The notes: generated by a model not told the origin, from the letters alone. A stretch of 25,653 nucleotides of DNA from Pelargonium cotyledonis (GCA_036897625.1 JAYMTA010000652.1:1-25653); one strand, 5' to 3'; counted from the first letter of the stretch, positions 10,105 through 20,948 are shown. Numbers and translations are program-made.

Positions 10105-11309
10105 AAAAATAACTACATTGCAAAGGATGAAATCTATAGAGAATAGTAAAGAGAAGTTGGACAGAAAAGAAGGTAATTTAGTAATTAAGGAAAAAGCAAA
10201 TATAAAAACATAGATAATTATTTTCTAAGGTGGTTAAGATAGAGAAGACCTAGAGCTAATAAAAGTTAGTAAATATGAAGGAGGCTGAGAATTGGCTCGG
10301 TATATTGTTTACTTCTTTAGGAGCCCTTAGTAATTGGGAATTTTTTGCTCTAAAAAATGTTAAAACGTACAAACTAAGATACCTATAAACCGGTGTTTTT
10401 CGCTATTCTAGATAATAACTTTGGCATTATTCTATTTAATCTGTATTCCTTAATTAAATATCGGCCTTTCAATTTAAGAAGTATTTACGACAATGTTATT
10501 ATAAGGGGATTTGAAAAAGGTAATAATTTCCAATTCCCCTAAAGTGATAAGAGAATCGTAAAGCTATAGGCAGTTATCTTATTTTTCTAATCCAGTTTTA
10601 AAGAAAGTTACAAGGAACTTAAGGTATAAGGTCTGCTTTTAAAAGCTATTTCTTAACAAACTTTCTTATAAAGTGTAATAAGGTGAAGAGTTCAATCATC
10701 TAATTGTAAGTACTAAAGGAAGGTAAGCTTATAAGTTAGGCTTGTATTAAGGGAGTTCTCCTAGAAGGGTTGTTTTTCTGTAAGACGGATTTCCAAAAGG
10801 GAGTACACTTAGGCATTTAGAGCTCCTTAGGATTGCGGAAGGAAATTTCTAAACTAAGTTTTAATGATCCGTAATACTTTTGCCGTCTATGCCCGAATTC
10901 GTTTTTACAACATATGTTGTATAGGATGTTACAAGTTTTCGGCCCGGAAAGTTAAGAAGGTTTAAGACCTGGAAATCTAAGGAGTTGATTTCAAGCTTCT
11001 GAGTTAGTAATTAAAGAAGACCAAAGCCTATAAACTATAAAAAAGGGAACTCCTAACAAATCCGGAATATCTGAATACTCTAAATCTAAAGAAAGGGGTA
11101 AGTTACAATTATTGATTTACATGAGTTTAATTAAGTTGAGTTGCTTATCCCTGTAATATGCCGCAGTAAATAGGAGGGCAACCCTTATTTTAGAATTGCA
11201 AAGGCTTGGACCTTTTATTACAAATTTAATATAAGCTTTACTTTACTTATTAGCATAGAGTATTCTGCGTATTCCTTATTCAAGCTTAAAATTATAAAAA
11301 GAGATAGGG
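10105..11309. other. AT-rich spacer, nothing recognised
   Basis: The beginning of this stretch is purine-rich on the plus strand. It contains one perfect 16-bp palindrome, TACAACATATGTTGTA at 10906-10921; about one palindrome of this length is expected by chance in a window of this size. No gene is supported. Confidence 0.5.
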
Positions 11310-11449
11310 TCTTAGCTTTAAGAAACTTGCTTTCTAAACGACTTTTATGCCTATCTTGTAGATTTACGGGGTTAGGTTAAACGAAATTAGTTTCTTTTAG
11401 TATCTACTACTTCAACTTCTTTTTGTTCTATATATAGATTAAGATCTGA
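11310..11449 (+). repeat. Dispersed inverted repeat, copy A
   Basis: This segment matches, on the opposite strand, positions 18996-19118. Conserved blocks in order are TCTTAGCTTTAAGAA, CTTGC, TTTCTAAACGACTTTTATG, a variable stretch, GGGGTTAGGTTAAACGAAAT continuing as TAGT (24 identical bases), then TTTTGTTCTA and ATATATAGATTAAGATC. Copy A carries about 27 extra bases between the 24-base block and TTTTGTTC, and a few substitutions and small indels elsewhere. It has no terminal inverted repeats, ORF or target duplication, so it is a duplication relic rather than a recognisable mobile element. The match ends at 11449; copy B runs on into a Gln-like tRNA while copy A does not. Confidence 0.85.
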
Positions 11450-14400
11450 TTGTGCTATGGAGTTTTTGAAGCTTACCAGGAGCAGACACTTTCTCGTCAC
11501 AACATTTAATCTCGTTATATTCTACCTAGCGATCTCGAGCTGAATCGAATAAGACAAAGAAAAAAAAAATTTAAAGTAGCTCTTGTTTTGTATACTTAGG
11601 GTAAAAACTCCTTACAATTTAACTTAATAAACCCTAAAAGGACTCACTAATACTAAAGAGAAACCCTACCTGTTGTCTCCAAAAAAGTAGTTTAACCATC
11701 GAACCACAAACTAAGAAATTGAGTCTCTTTTCCCTTATTGAAAACTCCTTCCTTAAGCTTTCATTTCTATTTCTAAATAACCTCGGTAAATCTTCTCACT
11801 AATAGGACACACAGCTTTTAAGACTTTAAAAGACCTGTTATAATTGCTAAATATTAGGCCCTTCCAGTTCGGTCAGTAATAACAATAAGGTGAGAGTCCA
11901 TTAGTCTAAAAACACAATGAAAAAAATAAGCTTCTAAAGTTTATCTTTATACTATCAAGACTAGACTACGGGGGTTCCTTTATATAAGCACTTCGATGTG
12001 CCATTATTTTACTATCTAGGAAGTCTATAGGCTTAACTCCTACTATCCCGCATCTTTTGATGTCCTACTCATTGCTTTCTTTTGAGACTAGTAAAGATAT
12101 TCATTGACAGAAGTATTTGAAATTAGAAAACCTTTCGCACTAGTTATGAGTAAAACTTATTAAAAAATATAGTAATTAAAGAAGGGGTTTCATGTTGCTA
12201 AATGAGAGGCTGTAAAAAACCTGTAGACAAAAGTCAAACTCTTGGAATATCTGATAAAGTAATAGTTAGCAGGACAGTAAATGTGGATAAAAGCTACCTT
12301 TTTTACTCGGACAGGGGTATTTTGGTATTAACTCCCTTTAAGCGGGTCTAGATGAAGTCTTTTTGTAAAAATTTGTTTTAGTCCTCTGCTCTGCCTTTCA
12401 ACATATCCAGATTAACTCTTGATCAAGAGTCCTAATAACCGGATTTAAGAATAGTAAAAAGGGGATTTATTTTATTTATACTCATCACAAAAGTAACCTG
12501 GGTTACCTTATCTAGTAATGATTGAACTTTTTCGTGTAGGAGATCAAAATAGAAGATTTGTGTAGAAGGGCAGACTTATGCCTATTCAGGAAAAACTCTA
12601 CGCATGCCCCTCTAAACTCGTGATAAGTTTTTACCTTCCTTTCTAGCTAAAAAGAATTGTTTATTCTTTTAACTAAGGTTGGTAAGAATACTTTTAGAAT
12701 ATACTTTTTAAACGAGCACGCTCATAAATATATCCATGCTTGGCTGATAAACAAGTTTTCAAATTTCCTCATCAATAGCATTTGTTTTCAAAGAACTTCT
12801 CTTTTTTACCAGGGAGTCACGCATAACATATTTCACTAAGTACGAAATACTTATAAGTTTTGGACTTTGACTGTAGTAAAAATAACTATATTACTGCTTA
12901 TAACTGGGAACTGGAAGGCTCTCAGACATCTTATAATAACGAATAACTAAAACCTTTTACTTAATAAGAGTTTTTAAAAATTGCTTGTTTCTTACTTAGT
13001 AACTTTAGTAACTAGGGTGACCAGAACTTAAATCTGCTGAAAATCCTTTGTCTTGGGGAAATAGGTATAATAATTAGTTTAATTCTTTGGGTTCTCTAGA
13101 CGAATCTAAGGTAAGGATCCGCATTCAAAAAAGTATTCTCTTGATTCATGGAATCAGCGCACCCCCCATTCATAAAAAGCGCAGATTTACTTTATGTCCT
13201 AATCTCCCTACCTAACATTACCTGGGTCCAAAAGGCCAAAACTAAGATAGTGTATTTATTATAAAGGGATATTCCTTAAATAAAAATAAAGAACGGATAA
13301 GAAAGTGAACTTAATTTAAGATTAGCCAGGAAAACCCCTTACTCTACAGATTTTAACTAACTGCGCGGGGACTAATAGTATAGCTAAAGGGGGGTACTTC
13401 GGAGGTTTCATTCGTAAACTATTAAATTAAGTAGGAAACGCATCCTTTTATCTTGTCATTTAGCCTAGCAACATGAATTCATTTCCGTAGAGGGAGTAGT
13501 TATAAGTAACTCTTAGTTATATAAATAGGAATTAGATAATTTATACACGTATTACAACTCTAGGGGGGGCTCTTAATACTTTTTACGTACCTCCTGCTCG
13601 TAGTTATTAAAAAACCTAGTCCGGTAAAACAGTTCGTCCGCGGCTTTCTACTTTCATATAGCCATTCCGTATTCTACACTGGATAGGTCTGGTTATATCT
13701 TAACTATATTACGCGTATTGTACCAAAACAAAAGTATTTAAGGACGTACAGCTCGACTCAAAGAGAGCAGCTTCTGAGAAGTATGCCTTGGAGTGAGTCC
13801 TCTTATTGGTATAAGGAGAAATCTTAGGATAAATTAAGAAAATCTAGGAATCTAAATTAAAGGGGTTAAAGATTACCTTTATTCAGCCCTTTTTTTATAC
13901 AGCTAGTTGTGTAAGAATTTTTAAGAGAATGTAAAGTCTCTATTTCTTATTATTTACATAATTAGCGGGGCAGCCAGACCAAAGCATAACTTTATTAAGC
14001 CCGCCTTTTCCCCAAAATTGGGTTAAGCTGGCCTCTCTTTTGATTTCCCTTTATTAACTTACTTAAGAAACATATAAGAAGGGTATTTTACAATTGAGTG
14101 GACGCTGAAATTTTAAAGTCTGATCAGCTTTTTATTAGAGAATATACATTACCATTGACTAAGGGATTTGTAGGGTTTGTAGCAGGAACCTCTATTTGGT
14201 CCAGTTAATACGAAATTTTATACCACGATTATATCCATGAGCTTGGCTATCTACTCAAGGCAATTGATAGCTAAAAACGCTAGCGGCAATAAAACATTAG
14301 CTATGAAAAGCACTAACAGGAAGAATTTCATAATTTAAATAAATTGCGTAAGTCGAACACTTTTTATGTCCCATTATGAAGCTTTAGCGTGTAATATAAA

Positions 14401-14645
14401 ATAGGAAATTGAAATCTCATGTTATAATCTGATAAATCCTACTCGTGGTAATAGGTTAAAAAACTGCGTTATGTAGTTTACATTCTAAATCTTTTGGGTT
14501 TCCCCTGCCGAGTAAGAGTTTGTAAGCTATGAACTCAGTAATAACTGTCTAACTCATATCCAATGAAAGCAGTTACAAATAATAAATACACCAAGGACCT
14601 TGTGCTATAACTGACATATATAGGTCAAAAGAGCTCAGGGCGGCC
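11450..14645. other. Long AT-rich spacer, no supported gene
   Basis: About 3.2 kb with no frame above 60 codons except one at 12657-12839 that matches nothing known to me. At 13973-14040 a GCCAG/CTGGC inverted repeat encloses a C-rich stretch with CCCAAAATTGGG; the start TAGCGGGGCAGCCAG vaguely recalls an initiator tRNA, but no anticodon arm or T-arm follows. The G-rich patches near 13390 and 13562 are short. Nothing else was recognised. Confidence 0.5.
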
Positions 14646-14717
14646 TCCTTAAACAAGACTTGAACCGGCGACCGCTAGCTTAAAAGCGCAATGTTCTACC
14701 GACTAAACTATACACCG
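14646..14717 (-). tRNA. trnK: Degenerate tRNA-Lys (UUU)-like gene
   Basis: Read on the minus strand from 14717 this 72-nt element follows plant mitochondrial-type trnK-UUU closely: CGGTGTA acceptor (usually GGGTGTA), TA, D-stem GTTT/GAAC (four pairs with one G-T), D-loop with CGGTA, AACATTG, anticodon loop CTTTTAA with TTT at 14684-14682, variable CGGTC and T-loop TTCAAGT at canonical position. However, the anticodon stem TTGCG/GCTAG has no Watson-Crick pair near the loop, the T-stem GCCGG/CTTGT is four of five only with G-T pairs, and the acceptor 3' strand TTAAGGA matches at about two of seven. Identity is clear, but function is doubtful. The 72-codon plus-strand frame starting at 14691 is only its antisense shadow. 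Confidence 0.65.
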
Positions 14718-15856
14718 GGAAATTCAAGGGTTTTTATCTGCATAGAACTTATTTTATCAATTAAGAAGGTGATACATATTTTTTACAGTAACCCGACCGT
14801 GGGATTAGCTTTTTATAGAAAAAGGGTGCCAGTATTTTGTTTGTGCTTATCAAGTCTCCATGCCTTGGGAATCCCTACACGAGGGGGAACCCTAAATCAA
14901 ACTTTGTAACTAAAGAGGTTTTTTAAAACCTTTAACAGTTAGGTTAGTCTCTCTAGGAAGTTTGAACTAACGCTTATGTTTGTCCAACTCCTAGTTTAGA
15001 AATTACAGAAGTCTTTTTAAGATGTGGATCACAAAGGAAATCTTTACAGCAAAGGAACTCTATTATTACATACGTTATTATAAATTCTTGGGTCCCTGTA
15101 GAGCAGGTCATCCAGAAATGCCCTAAAAAATCTATATCGTTTTTGTTTTTAAGAATTCTAAATAACCCCTAAATAGAATATATTTATATACGTTTTATCA
15201 CTTACTCCATCTCATTTCCAGGAGCAGTAACTACACCCAAGGCACCCTCAACTTTTTAAGTATAAGTAAGGGATAGCCCGGCAAATAATACTGTATACTG
15301 CCTTTTTCTTGAGAATTACTTCTAAATGACTTCTATCAGATATTATGTTTCCTAACTTTTAGTAGATTTTCTTGTTGTTTTATCAAAATTAACTTAATAT
15401 AATTATAAGAAAAGCACTCACTCGCTTTGCTTTCGTTCTAGCCCCCGAGAAAGACCTATCCTTTAGTCTAGGAATTCTATATTCCCTAAAAATTTGGCTG
15501 TTCACCTATTGCTAATCCCTAAAAAATGGAAGTTGAAAAATGAAGACTTAATTTACATGAACAAAAATTACAATTTAACAAAGGATCTGATCCTCATGTG
15601 GTACCCAGACATTATCACTCTTTGAAAGGTTTCTAACTTTATAACAGAAATTTATCTTGGGATCCTCTCTTATTTACAGAATCTTGAAAACTTAAAATAT
15701 AGAAATCCGTTCTAAGCAATATATCCGGCAGTTGCCTTACTATAAATATAGGGACCCCTATAAAAAAGCGTGCTTCTCATTTTTTGCTATATTAAATCTC
15801 AAAATTATTTGCTTGTATCTATAAATTTCCCTAAGTAGCTTATAATAAAGTAGGCA
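14718..15856. other. AT-rich spacer, nothing recognised
   Basis: No supported gene. GTTTGAACTAACGC near 14962 looks like an antisense T-loop, but no D-loop lies at tRNA distance. Several GAATTC, GGATCC and GGTACC palindromes occur here, as in the rest of the window. Confidence 0.45.
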
Positions 15857-15930
15857 TTTGAGCTAAAGACGGAGGTTGGTCCACGGGGCTTATTGAAGCA
15901 ATTCTTGAAAACGACTGAATTGTATAAATT
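15857..15930 (+). pseudogene. Weak Ser (UGA)-like tRNA fragment
   Basis: The order GTTGG, TTGAAGC and TTCTTGAAAACGA recalls the D-loop to anticodon-loop part of organellar tRNA-Ser(UGA), whose anticodon loop reads CTTGAAA. CAATTC (15899-15904) pairs perfectly with GAATTG (15917-15922), giving a 6-bp stem with a 12-base loop instead of the normal 5-bp stem and 7-base loop. There is no long variable arm and no T-loop downstream. It may be chance. Confidence 0.18.
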
Positions 15931-15960
15931 TACTTACTAGAAAGAGTGCAAAAGTCGCTA

Positions 15961-15987
15961 AGGAGCCCCCTCTCAAGGGGTGCTTTT
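15961..15987 (+). terminator. GC-rich hairpin followed by T run (terminator-like)
   Basis: AGCCCCCT (15964-15971) pairs with AGGGGTGCT (15976-15984) with one bulged T and a CTCA tetraloop: eight pairs, mostly G-C. The stem can extend by two G-T pairs and one A-T pair into the following TTTT. This is the most stable local stem-loop I found in the window, and its trailing T run gives it the shape of an intrinsic terminator or of a plastid-type 3'-end stabilising hairpin. No gene ends just upstream; only the weak Ser-like fragment lies there. Confidence 0.55.
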
Positions 15988-18048
15988 AAGAAACAGATAT
16001 TATATTCCCTATTTAGAGAAGTTTTTCCGGGAAATATTCAAAAGAATACCTCGAAAAGAGATAATAAGAGTATGTACTTTGCTTATATAGTTAGTAAAAA
16101 GGACCGGTTCCAATAAAGTATATTGCTTTTCGAAAATAGGTATCCTCAGTTTGTTAAATAAAGGGAAGAGATTCTAAAACATGGGAAATGTTTGACTCCA
16201 AGAGCCCTGGATATATACAACACTGAGACCCAGGAAACTTGTGCTATTATAGTAACTTAGTTTAAAAATATGTATTCCTTATCATTTTTCTTAGAGGTTA
16301 GCTGTTCAATTCAGAATAATATAAAATTCTCTATTTATAAATTACAAATCCACCTTCAACAACCAAGCTCTACTCATAAGAAGGCCTTTTCCGAAATTCT
16401 TTTAGTTGCAAATCAGATAGCTAGTCTCAGTTTAGAAAAAAAAAGAAAAGGATGAAAAAAGGCTAACTAACTTTCCTGAAACTCTGTTACTTGTAAAAGT
16501 GAGGCAAACTTGTTTATTTCAAAAGCAGTAAATTTTACAAGATAGAAATGGGTGGGCTATTGGGGGTTATACTTTAGTTTCTTTACAAGGTATGACGGTT
16601 TAGGAATTAGGAGTACTCTTTGAACGGATTCTATTACGAGAGGGGTAAATAAAAGGAATATGATGATGAGGTGTATACCGGAGTCAATGCTTAGTTAGAA
16701 ACCTTTGTATATAACAGTGGAATGATGTTTTTACTAGAACTTTTTGACTTTGTTGTATTGTACTGGCAGTCTGAACCTATCAAATAGGTTGGAAAGGATT
16801 TGGGATTTTCCGCATGACCATTTGACTTCAACTTTCCAAGGAGCTCCATCTATTAATTGGTGGTTTTATATCCCTCACCTTTTTCTGTTATTCTCTATTA
16901 AGTTTAAAACAAGCCAACCCCCTTGATTAAGAATAGATTCCGTGATTTACGTACTTTAGCTGCCAATGACGAACTCCTTTCAGAAAGGACCCGACAACAA
17001 AGAAACTCTTAAGACAACTGAAATTACTTAGTATATCTAACAAATTGCTTATACGAATGTTCCCTTTTATGAATCCCTGTCGGAATGCCAGTGATATCCT
17101 CGGGATCACACTTATTTTTCGAGTTGGGAAGGACGAGTTCTTATGTTAATTTGATTCTTTATTTGAGCAGGGAAGATTTAAACTTGGGTGTAGTTTTTGT
17201 CTCTTAGTTTAAGGTACTTCGATGTCATTTAAAACTGTTTAAAGAATTTCTTATAGTGTTCTTATTATACAGTTTGACTTTTCTCAAGTATTCGTTAGAA
17301 CGTACAATACAATAGGATTACTCTTTAGACAAAGGTTATTCTCTTGCATAAATTCCTATCAAGTCAAATATAAATTAGAACCCATGCCTTTTGAGAGCCT
17401 CCGGGGTGCCCAAATAAGAGATACTTTATAGCTGAAAAATTTCTGCACGGGATTCTTCGGCGCTCCCCTTCATTTTATAAAACTATACTAGACTACGCAT
17501 GCGTTCCTATTTTTCTAGAGAGTATAATCCAGAATACATTATATGCCATAAACTTGCGTCAATAGAAGGTCCTTTTCATATAACAAGGCATGCTTGGACA
17601 TCTCCTTCAGGTATCCTTCTACTATACTTATCGGAAGCTCTTATTCTTATTATCTTAAAAAATCTCCTTTATTAAAAAGGTTCCGAATTCTCTTATCCAG
17701 TTAGTGGGATTGGTAAAGAGTCAGGAAAAGTAGTATACCCTGCACCTAAGTACGTTTATTTATAGGAATCCCTAACAATAACTATGTAAAGACCTCAGAG
17801 CTTTTTAGAAATTCTCTAAGGGTAAAATGTTACGTATTTTTAAAATCAAATTAGGGATATAAAATACAAATTACACTCAAGAACTTGGGCTCGCATTATT
17901 TGTACTCCCAAGCGTAACGAGTAAGCCCTAACATACAAAGCAAAAGACGTAGCTTTACTCTTGGAAAATCGGGATCTTGTTTAGTAAGTTTAAGAGTTTT
18001 TCCGGGAATTGTTTGGGAGAAGCCTAAAGATCGTGCTTCATATTTTAT
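15988..18048. other. AT-rich spacer with a perfect small hairpin
   Basis: No supported gene. AACCTAT-CAA-ATAGGTT (16774-16790) is a perfect 7-bp stem with a three-base loop. Short frames at 16270-16455, 16744-16926 (plus) and 16927-17109 (minus) match no family. The second contains GAPSINWWFYIP, faintly like the GAPDMAFPRLNNISFW stretch of cytochrome oxidase subunit 1, but too short and imperfect to claim. Confidence 0.45.
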
Positions 18049-18117
18049 ACTGGATCAACCTGCTTCGAACCCGTGCATGTCGAAACTAGTCCGATCTAAC
18101 CACAAGAAAAATTGAAA
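18049..18117 (-). pseudogene. Degenerate tRNA-like element, Glu-like (UUC)
   Basis: Minus-strand sense: D-loop GTGGTTAG (18103-18096), anticodon-like TTC in GTTTCGA (18084-18082), then CATGCACGGGTTCGA (T-loop at 18070-18064), matching the wording and order of plant-type trnE (GTGGTTAG, TTTTCATG, ACACGGGTTCGA). About four or five bases are missing between the anticodon and the T-loop, and the acceptor, anticodon and T-stems do not pair properly. A 14-base repeat shared with the 10.1 kb region lies directly upstream. Confidence 0.42.
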
Positions 18118-18124
18118 ATGTACT

Positions 18125-18230
18125 CTTTACTCACTTTACTATAACCAGTGACTAGAACTCGAGTATGGGAATAGGATTTCCCTTTATTCGATTTGTTCTA
18201 GCATTCTTACATTAAAATAAGTGAGTAAAG
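18125..18230. repeat. 12-bp perfect inverted repeat beside the Glu-like element
   Basis: CTTTACTCACTT (18125-18136) and AAGTGAGTAAAG (18219-18230) are exact reverse complements separated by 82 bases. The left arm overlaps the 14-base element TACTCACTTTACTA (18128-18141), also present at 10091-10104. Both arms contain AAGTGAG on one strand, so this may be two opposed copies of a promoter-like motif rather than a folded structure. Confidence 0.4.
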
Positions 18231-18925
18231 TGGCGCAAGAAGTCTCGTAACGGCTTGGATTCAAAAAGGTCTAGTAAAAGCAAGAGTGTCAGTCAAAGGA
18301 TTTAGTCTCCGTAGTTTGTTAAATTCAGATTCTATTTTTATGTATCCGCGAAGTCTTTCATATTGTAGGTGGGTTTCACCGCATTTATATATATATATCA
18401 TTATTATGTATGAAACCTCAATTAGATGTTTATGCGGAATACACTAATTAGAGATAATTTTCATTAGTTAGGTAGAATTGGGCTGTAAGAGTAACCTTTA
18501 CAAACTTAGGAAGGCTTTGTTGGGTTGCTTGATCAAAAGATAGAAATAGAATTCAATAAAGGTTGGTTTATGAATAATCTGAATAAAAGGGGTTCTATTA
18601 TGCGGGGATTCAGTCTTAGGTTTCTGGGTGAAACTAAAATTTTTCTAGGTTTTTATTTAGTTGTGAGTATTATAGTTATAGAATAAATCCCGACTTTTGT
18701 CTTAAAAGAAAGTCAGAATCTCCAGCTATTTTTTAAAAAGCCCATATCTTTAAGTCATCAACAATAACTGATCTCACGGTCAATACTAATTTTCGGTTAA
18801 AAGACAAGTATGGATTTCACTCTTTTTCGAGAAATAAAAATCACTTAAATACAAATGATTTAGCTCCGCTCATCCTGCCTCCTATACTCTCCCATGTAGT
18901 TTAGTTTAAAGTGTATACATTTTTG
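18231..18925. other. AT-rich spacer, nothing recognised
   Basis: It contains a TA microsatellite near 18386-18399 and a small stem GACTTT/AAAGTC near 18693-18715. GAAGTCTCGTAACGGCTTGG (18239-18258) distantly recalls the small-subunit rRNA 3' element but is a poorer match than the one at 4052. Confidence 0.45.
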
Positions 18926-18998
18926 TGGAGTATAGCGAGGTGGTAAAGCACCCGCTTTCAATATTGACATGTAAAAGATTCGAAAATTTCCTACTTCT
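18926..18998 (+). tRNA. trnQ: Degenerate tRNA-Gln-like gene, anticodon position reads UUC
   Basis: The 73-nt element begins TGGAGTATAGC and ends TACTTCT, pairing at six of seven acceptor positions. The D-loop GGTGGTAA, the segment ACATGTAAAAG and the T-loop ATTCGAAA follow plant mitochondrial-type trnQ almost base for base, with one extra base before the T-loop and one before the 3' acceptor strand. At the position of the Gln anticodon TTG the sequence is TTC (18957-18959), and the anticodon stem CCCGC/ATTGA is broken. The D-stem has two of three pairs and the T-stem three of five. Its 3' end coincides with the boundary of repeat copy B, and a disrupted relative lies at 9944-10041. It is probably a pseudogene. 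Confidence 0.65.
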
Positions 18999-19118
18999 GA
19001 TCTTAATCTATATATCTCTAGAACAAAATCCACTAATTTCGTTTAACCTAACCCCATAGCTAGATATACAAATAGCCATAAAAGTCGTTTAGAAAGAGCA
19101 AGCTTCTTAAAGCTAAGA
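18996..19118 (-). repeat. Dispersed inverted repeat, copy B
   Basis: Reverse complement of 11310-11449, sharing among others the 24-base block (19031-19054) that begins GGGGTTAGGTTAAACG. It lacks the 27-base insertion of copy A and has GGA at that point, plus small indels (CTC after GCTTG, and a longer TATCTAGCTAT stretch). The left boundary falls at the 3' end of the Gln-like tRNA (18998), so the duplicated unit either ended at the tRNA or has diverged beyond it. Confidence 0.85.
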
Positions 19119-19345
19119 GGGGTCCAAACTGATGGATATTTTGCTAAGCCCCTCAAGTCAAGTAGTACTTAGACTTTACCACGTATAATTTTAAGGAATT
19201 CAAAGTAGTCTATTACCAAAAAGTGATGCCTCATCTTGTTTGAACGTAGCTTAAGCTCCGAAAAGCCCTGTCGACTCCTTGGAATTTAGATTTAGTCATT
19301 TTCTGTTATAAGATTAAGGGTTGAAACTTATCTAAAACCTTTCTG

Positions 19346-19546
19346 ATGTTAAAAGCAGTACTTGGGGTCGTTGACTTCTCCTTATTCTTTTATAGTAAAC
19401 AGGCAAGCAAATACAGGTATAGGTTTAATAAAAAATCTGTGCAAAGTATGAATAAGAAGAGTAAAAAAGAGGTAGGGCTGCGGAATCCTATAGGTATTGA
19501 AATTAGGAGATTACGAAAGTTAGAGAAGTCATTAAGGAGAGTTTAG
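19346..19546 (+). CDS. Unrecognised small basic ORF
   Basis: This 66-codon frame starts at ATG 19346. The first 15 residues are hydrophobic and the rest is very basic (KKSKK, RRLRKLEKSLRR near the end), a composition like organellar ribosomal proteins, but I find no alignable family motif. The plus strand here is purine-rich, which alone favours Lys, Arg and Glu codons. No ribosome binding site or neighbour supports it. Confidence 0.15.
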   Translation: MLKAVLGVVDFSLFFYSKQASKYRYRFNKKSVQSMNKKSKKEVGLRNPIGIEIRRLRKLEKSLRRV

Positions 19547-20948
19547 TTACAAAGACTTGGATAGGTATACAACGAAAGTCTTGTAATGTACTAAGTCTAT
19601 CCTTGACTGTACGCCTTTTGTGCTTATTGTACACAGTATAACGTAAAACACCCCGTCATTTATCAAATACGGTTGGCTCAAATCATACTGAATAATGCTT
19701 TTTATTTTACTCTCTTACAAGGTTTTTTCAGAGAACCCTAAGCGGGCGGTAAGGATATATAACCTTTATAATACAAACAAAATGACTTCTGTAACTATTA
19801 TTCAAAATGCATTGCGAACCAACTTTAGAGTATTTGGTTGAACAAATTTGTAGTGTAGATTAAAAAGATTTCGGAAATTGGGAGGGATTGTTTGCTTGGG
19901 AGGGCCCCTTTTCGTTCTCAAATAAATCTTGCGCAACTCCATTTTACAAGTAATTCCCAGTTAGTAAACTTATAGTTCTGTTTTTTACTTACAGACATTA
20001 ACAAAAGTTTGAATTCTTGTTGGACTGAAATCGACATTTACAAAATTGTCAGAAACTTTGGATTTTAGGTAACCCCGAGCTAGATCCAGTAAGGAAAAGC
20101 ACCCCTGCTATCTCATAAATTGCTTAAGCGGGAACTCTTTAATTAAATTAACCCCTTGTTTATTGCGATTCGATACTAATTAGATCAGACTCCTAGTTTG
20201 GGTTCATTAAAAGCGAGCTTGTTCTGTATTCGGAATTTACTTAAATGTATGCCTTTTTGCGGAACTAAACCTTACATTTATTTATATAGAATGACTTTAT
20301 AGGATTCATTTATACTTATTATATCCGGATTGTTCCTTATAAAACAAGGGCGGTAATAAGATTATTGCCAGTGTAACCGCGATAACCCCCTTATAAAGAA
20401 AAAAGGTAAACCTTGTTGACTCTTGAATTATTAAAAATTCCCACTAAGTCTCCAAGCAGATTCCTTATAATGAGGCTTCTTATGCTTAATACTTTAAACT
20501 TAGTTAAATATTGTATCATAAGCCAAGTAAGGAAAACGTTATCCATGTTATGTACCAGGCGCTACTGGGGCTCAGTACTACTTGACCAGTTAGAAGTCTT
20601 AATTTCTTACTTATGGATACCCTACTTTGACTCGGGAGTACCTTATGTTACTATGTATAGTTAATTCTTTCTAAGGAAAAACATACAAAGGCCTAGCTTT
20701 GCTTTAAGGTGGGAAGGATTCCTATCCATTCTTCCTGGACATTTCATTTATATAGAAGCTGCGCGAACAAAGGAAAAGACTTAGAGGATTTACTAAGAGT
20801 ACTGAGATTAAAAAGGCTCAAAGTAAGCTTGGATAACTTGAAGTACGGGATGGGTTAGCAGTAGCAAGATATCTTAATCTATTTGTATCGCTTTCCTGCT
20901 CTTGTATCTTTTGCGCAATGAAGGGTAATAGTTTAAAGAGTACAATTT
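19547..20948. other. AT-rich spacer, one unassigned frame
   Basis: A TTG-initiated 83-codon plus-strand frame (20413-20664) is Leu-rich and matches nothing known to me. Purine-rich sequence runs from about 20660 to 20900. No structured element was recognised. Confidence 0.45.

Noticed and set aside
10906-10921. Perfect 16-bp palindrome as an operator or origin
   Set aside because: About one palindrome of this length is expected by chance at this composition, and nothing around it suggests a function.
14691-14909. 72-codon plus-strand ORF
   Set aside because: It begins inside the Lys-like tRNA on the opposite strand; its first residues are the antisense reading of that tRNA.
16744-16926. Frame with a short stretch faintly like cytochrome oxidase subunit 1
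   Set aside because: Only a handful of positions agree, no heme or copper ligand region is present, and a hairpin in the same DNA explains part of the composition.
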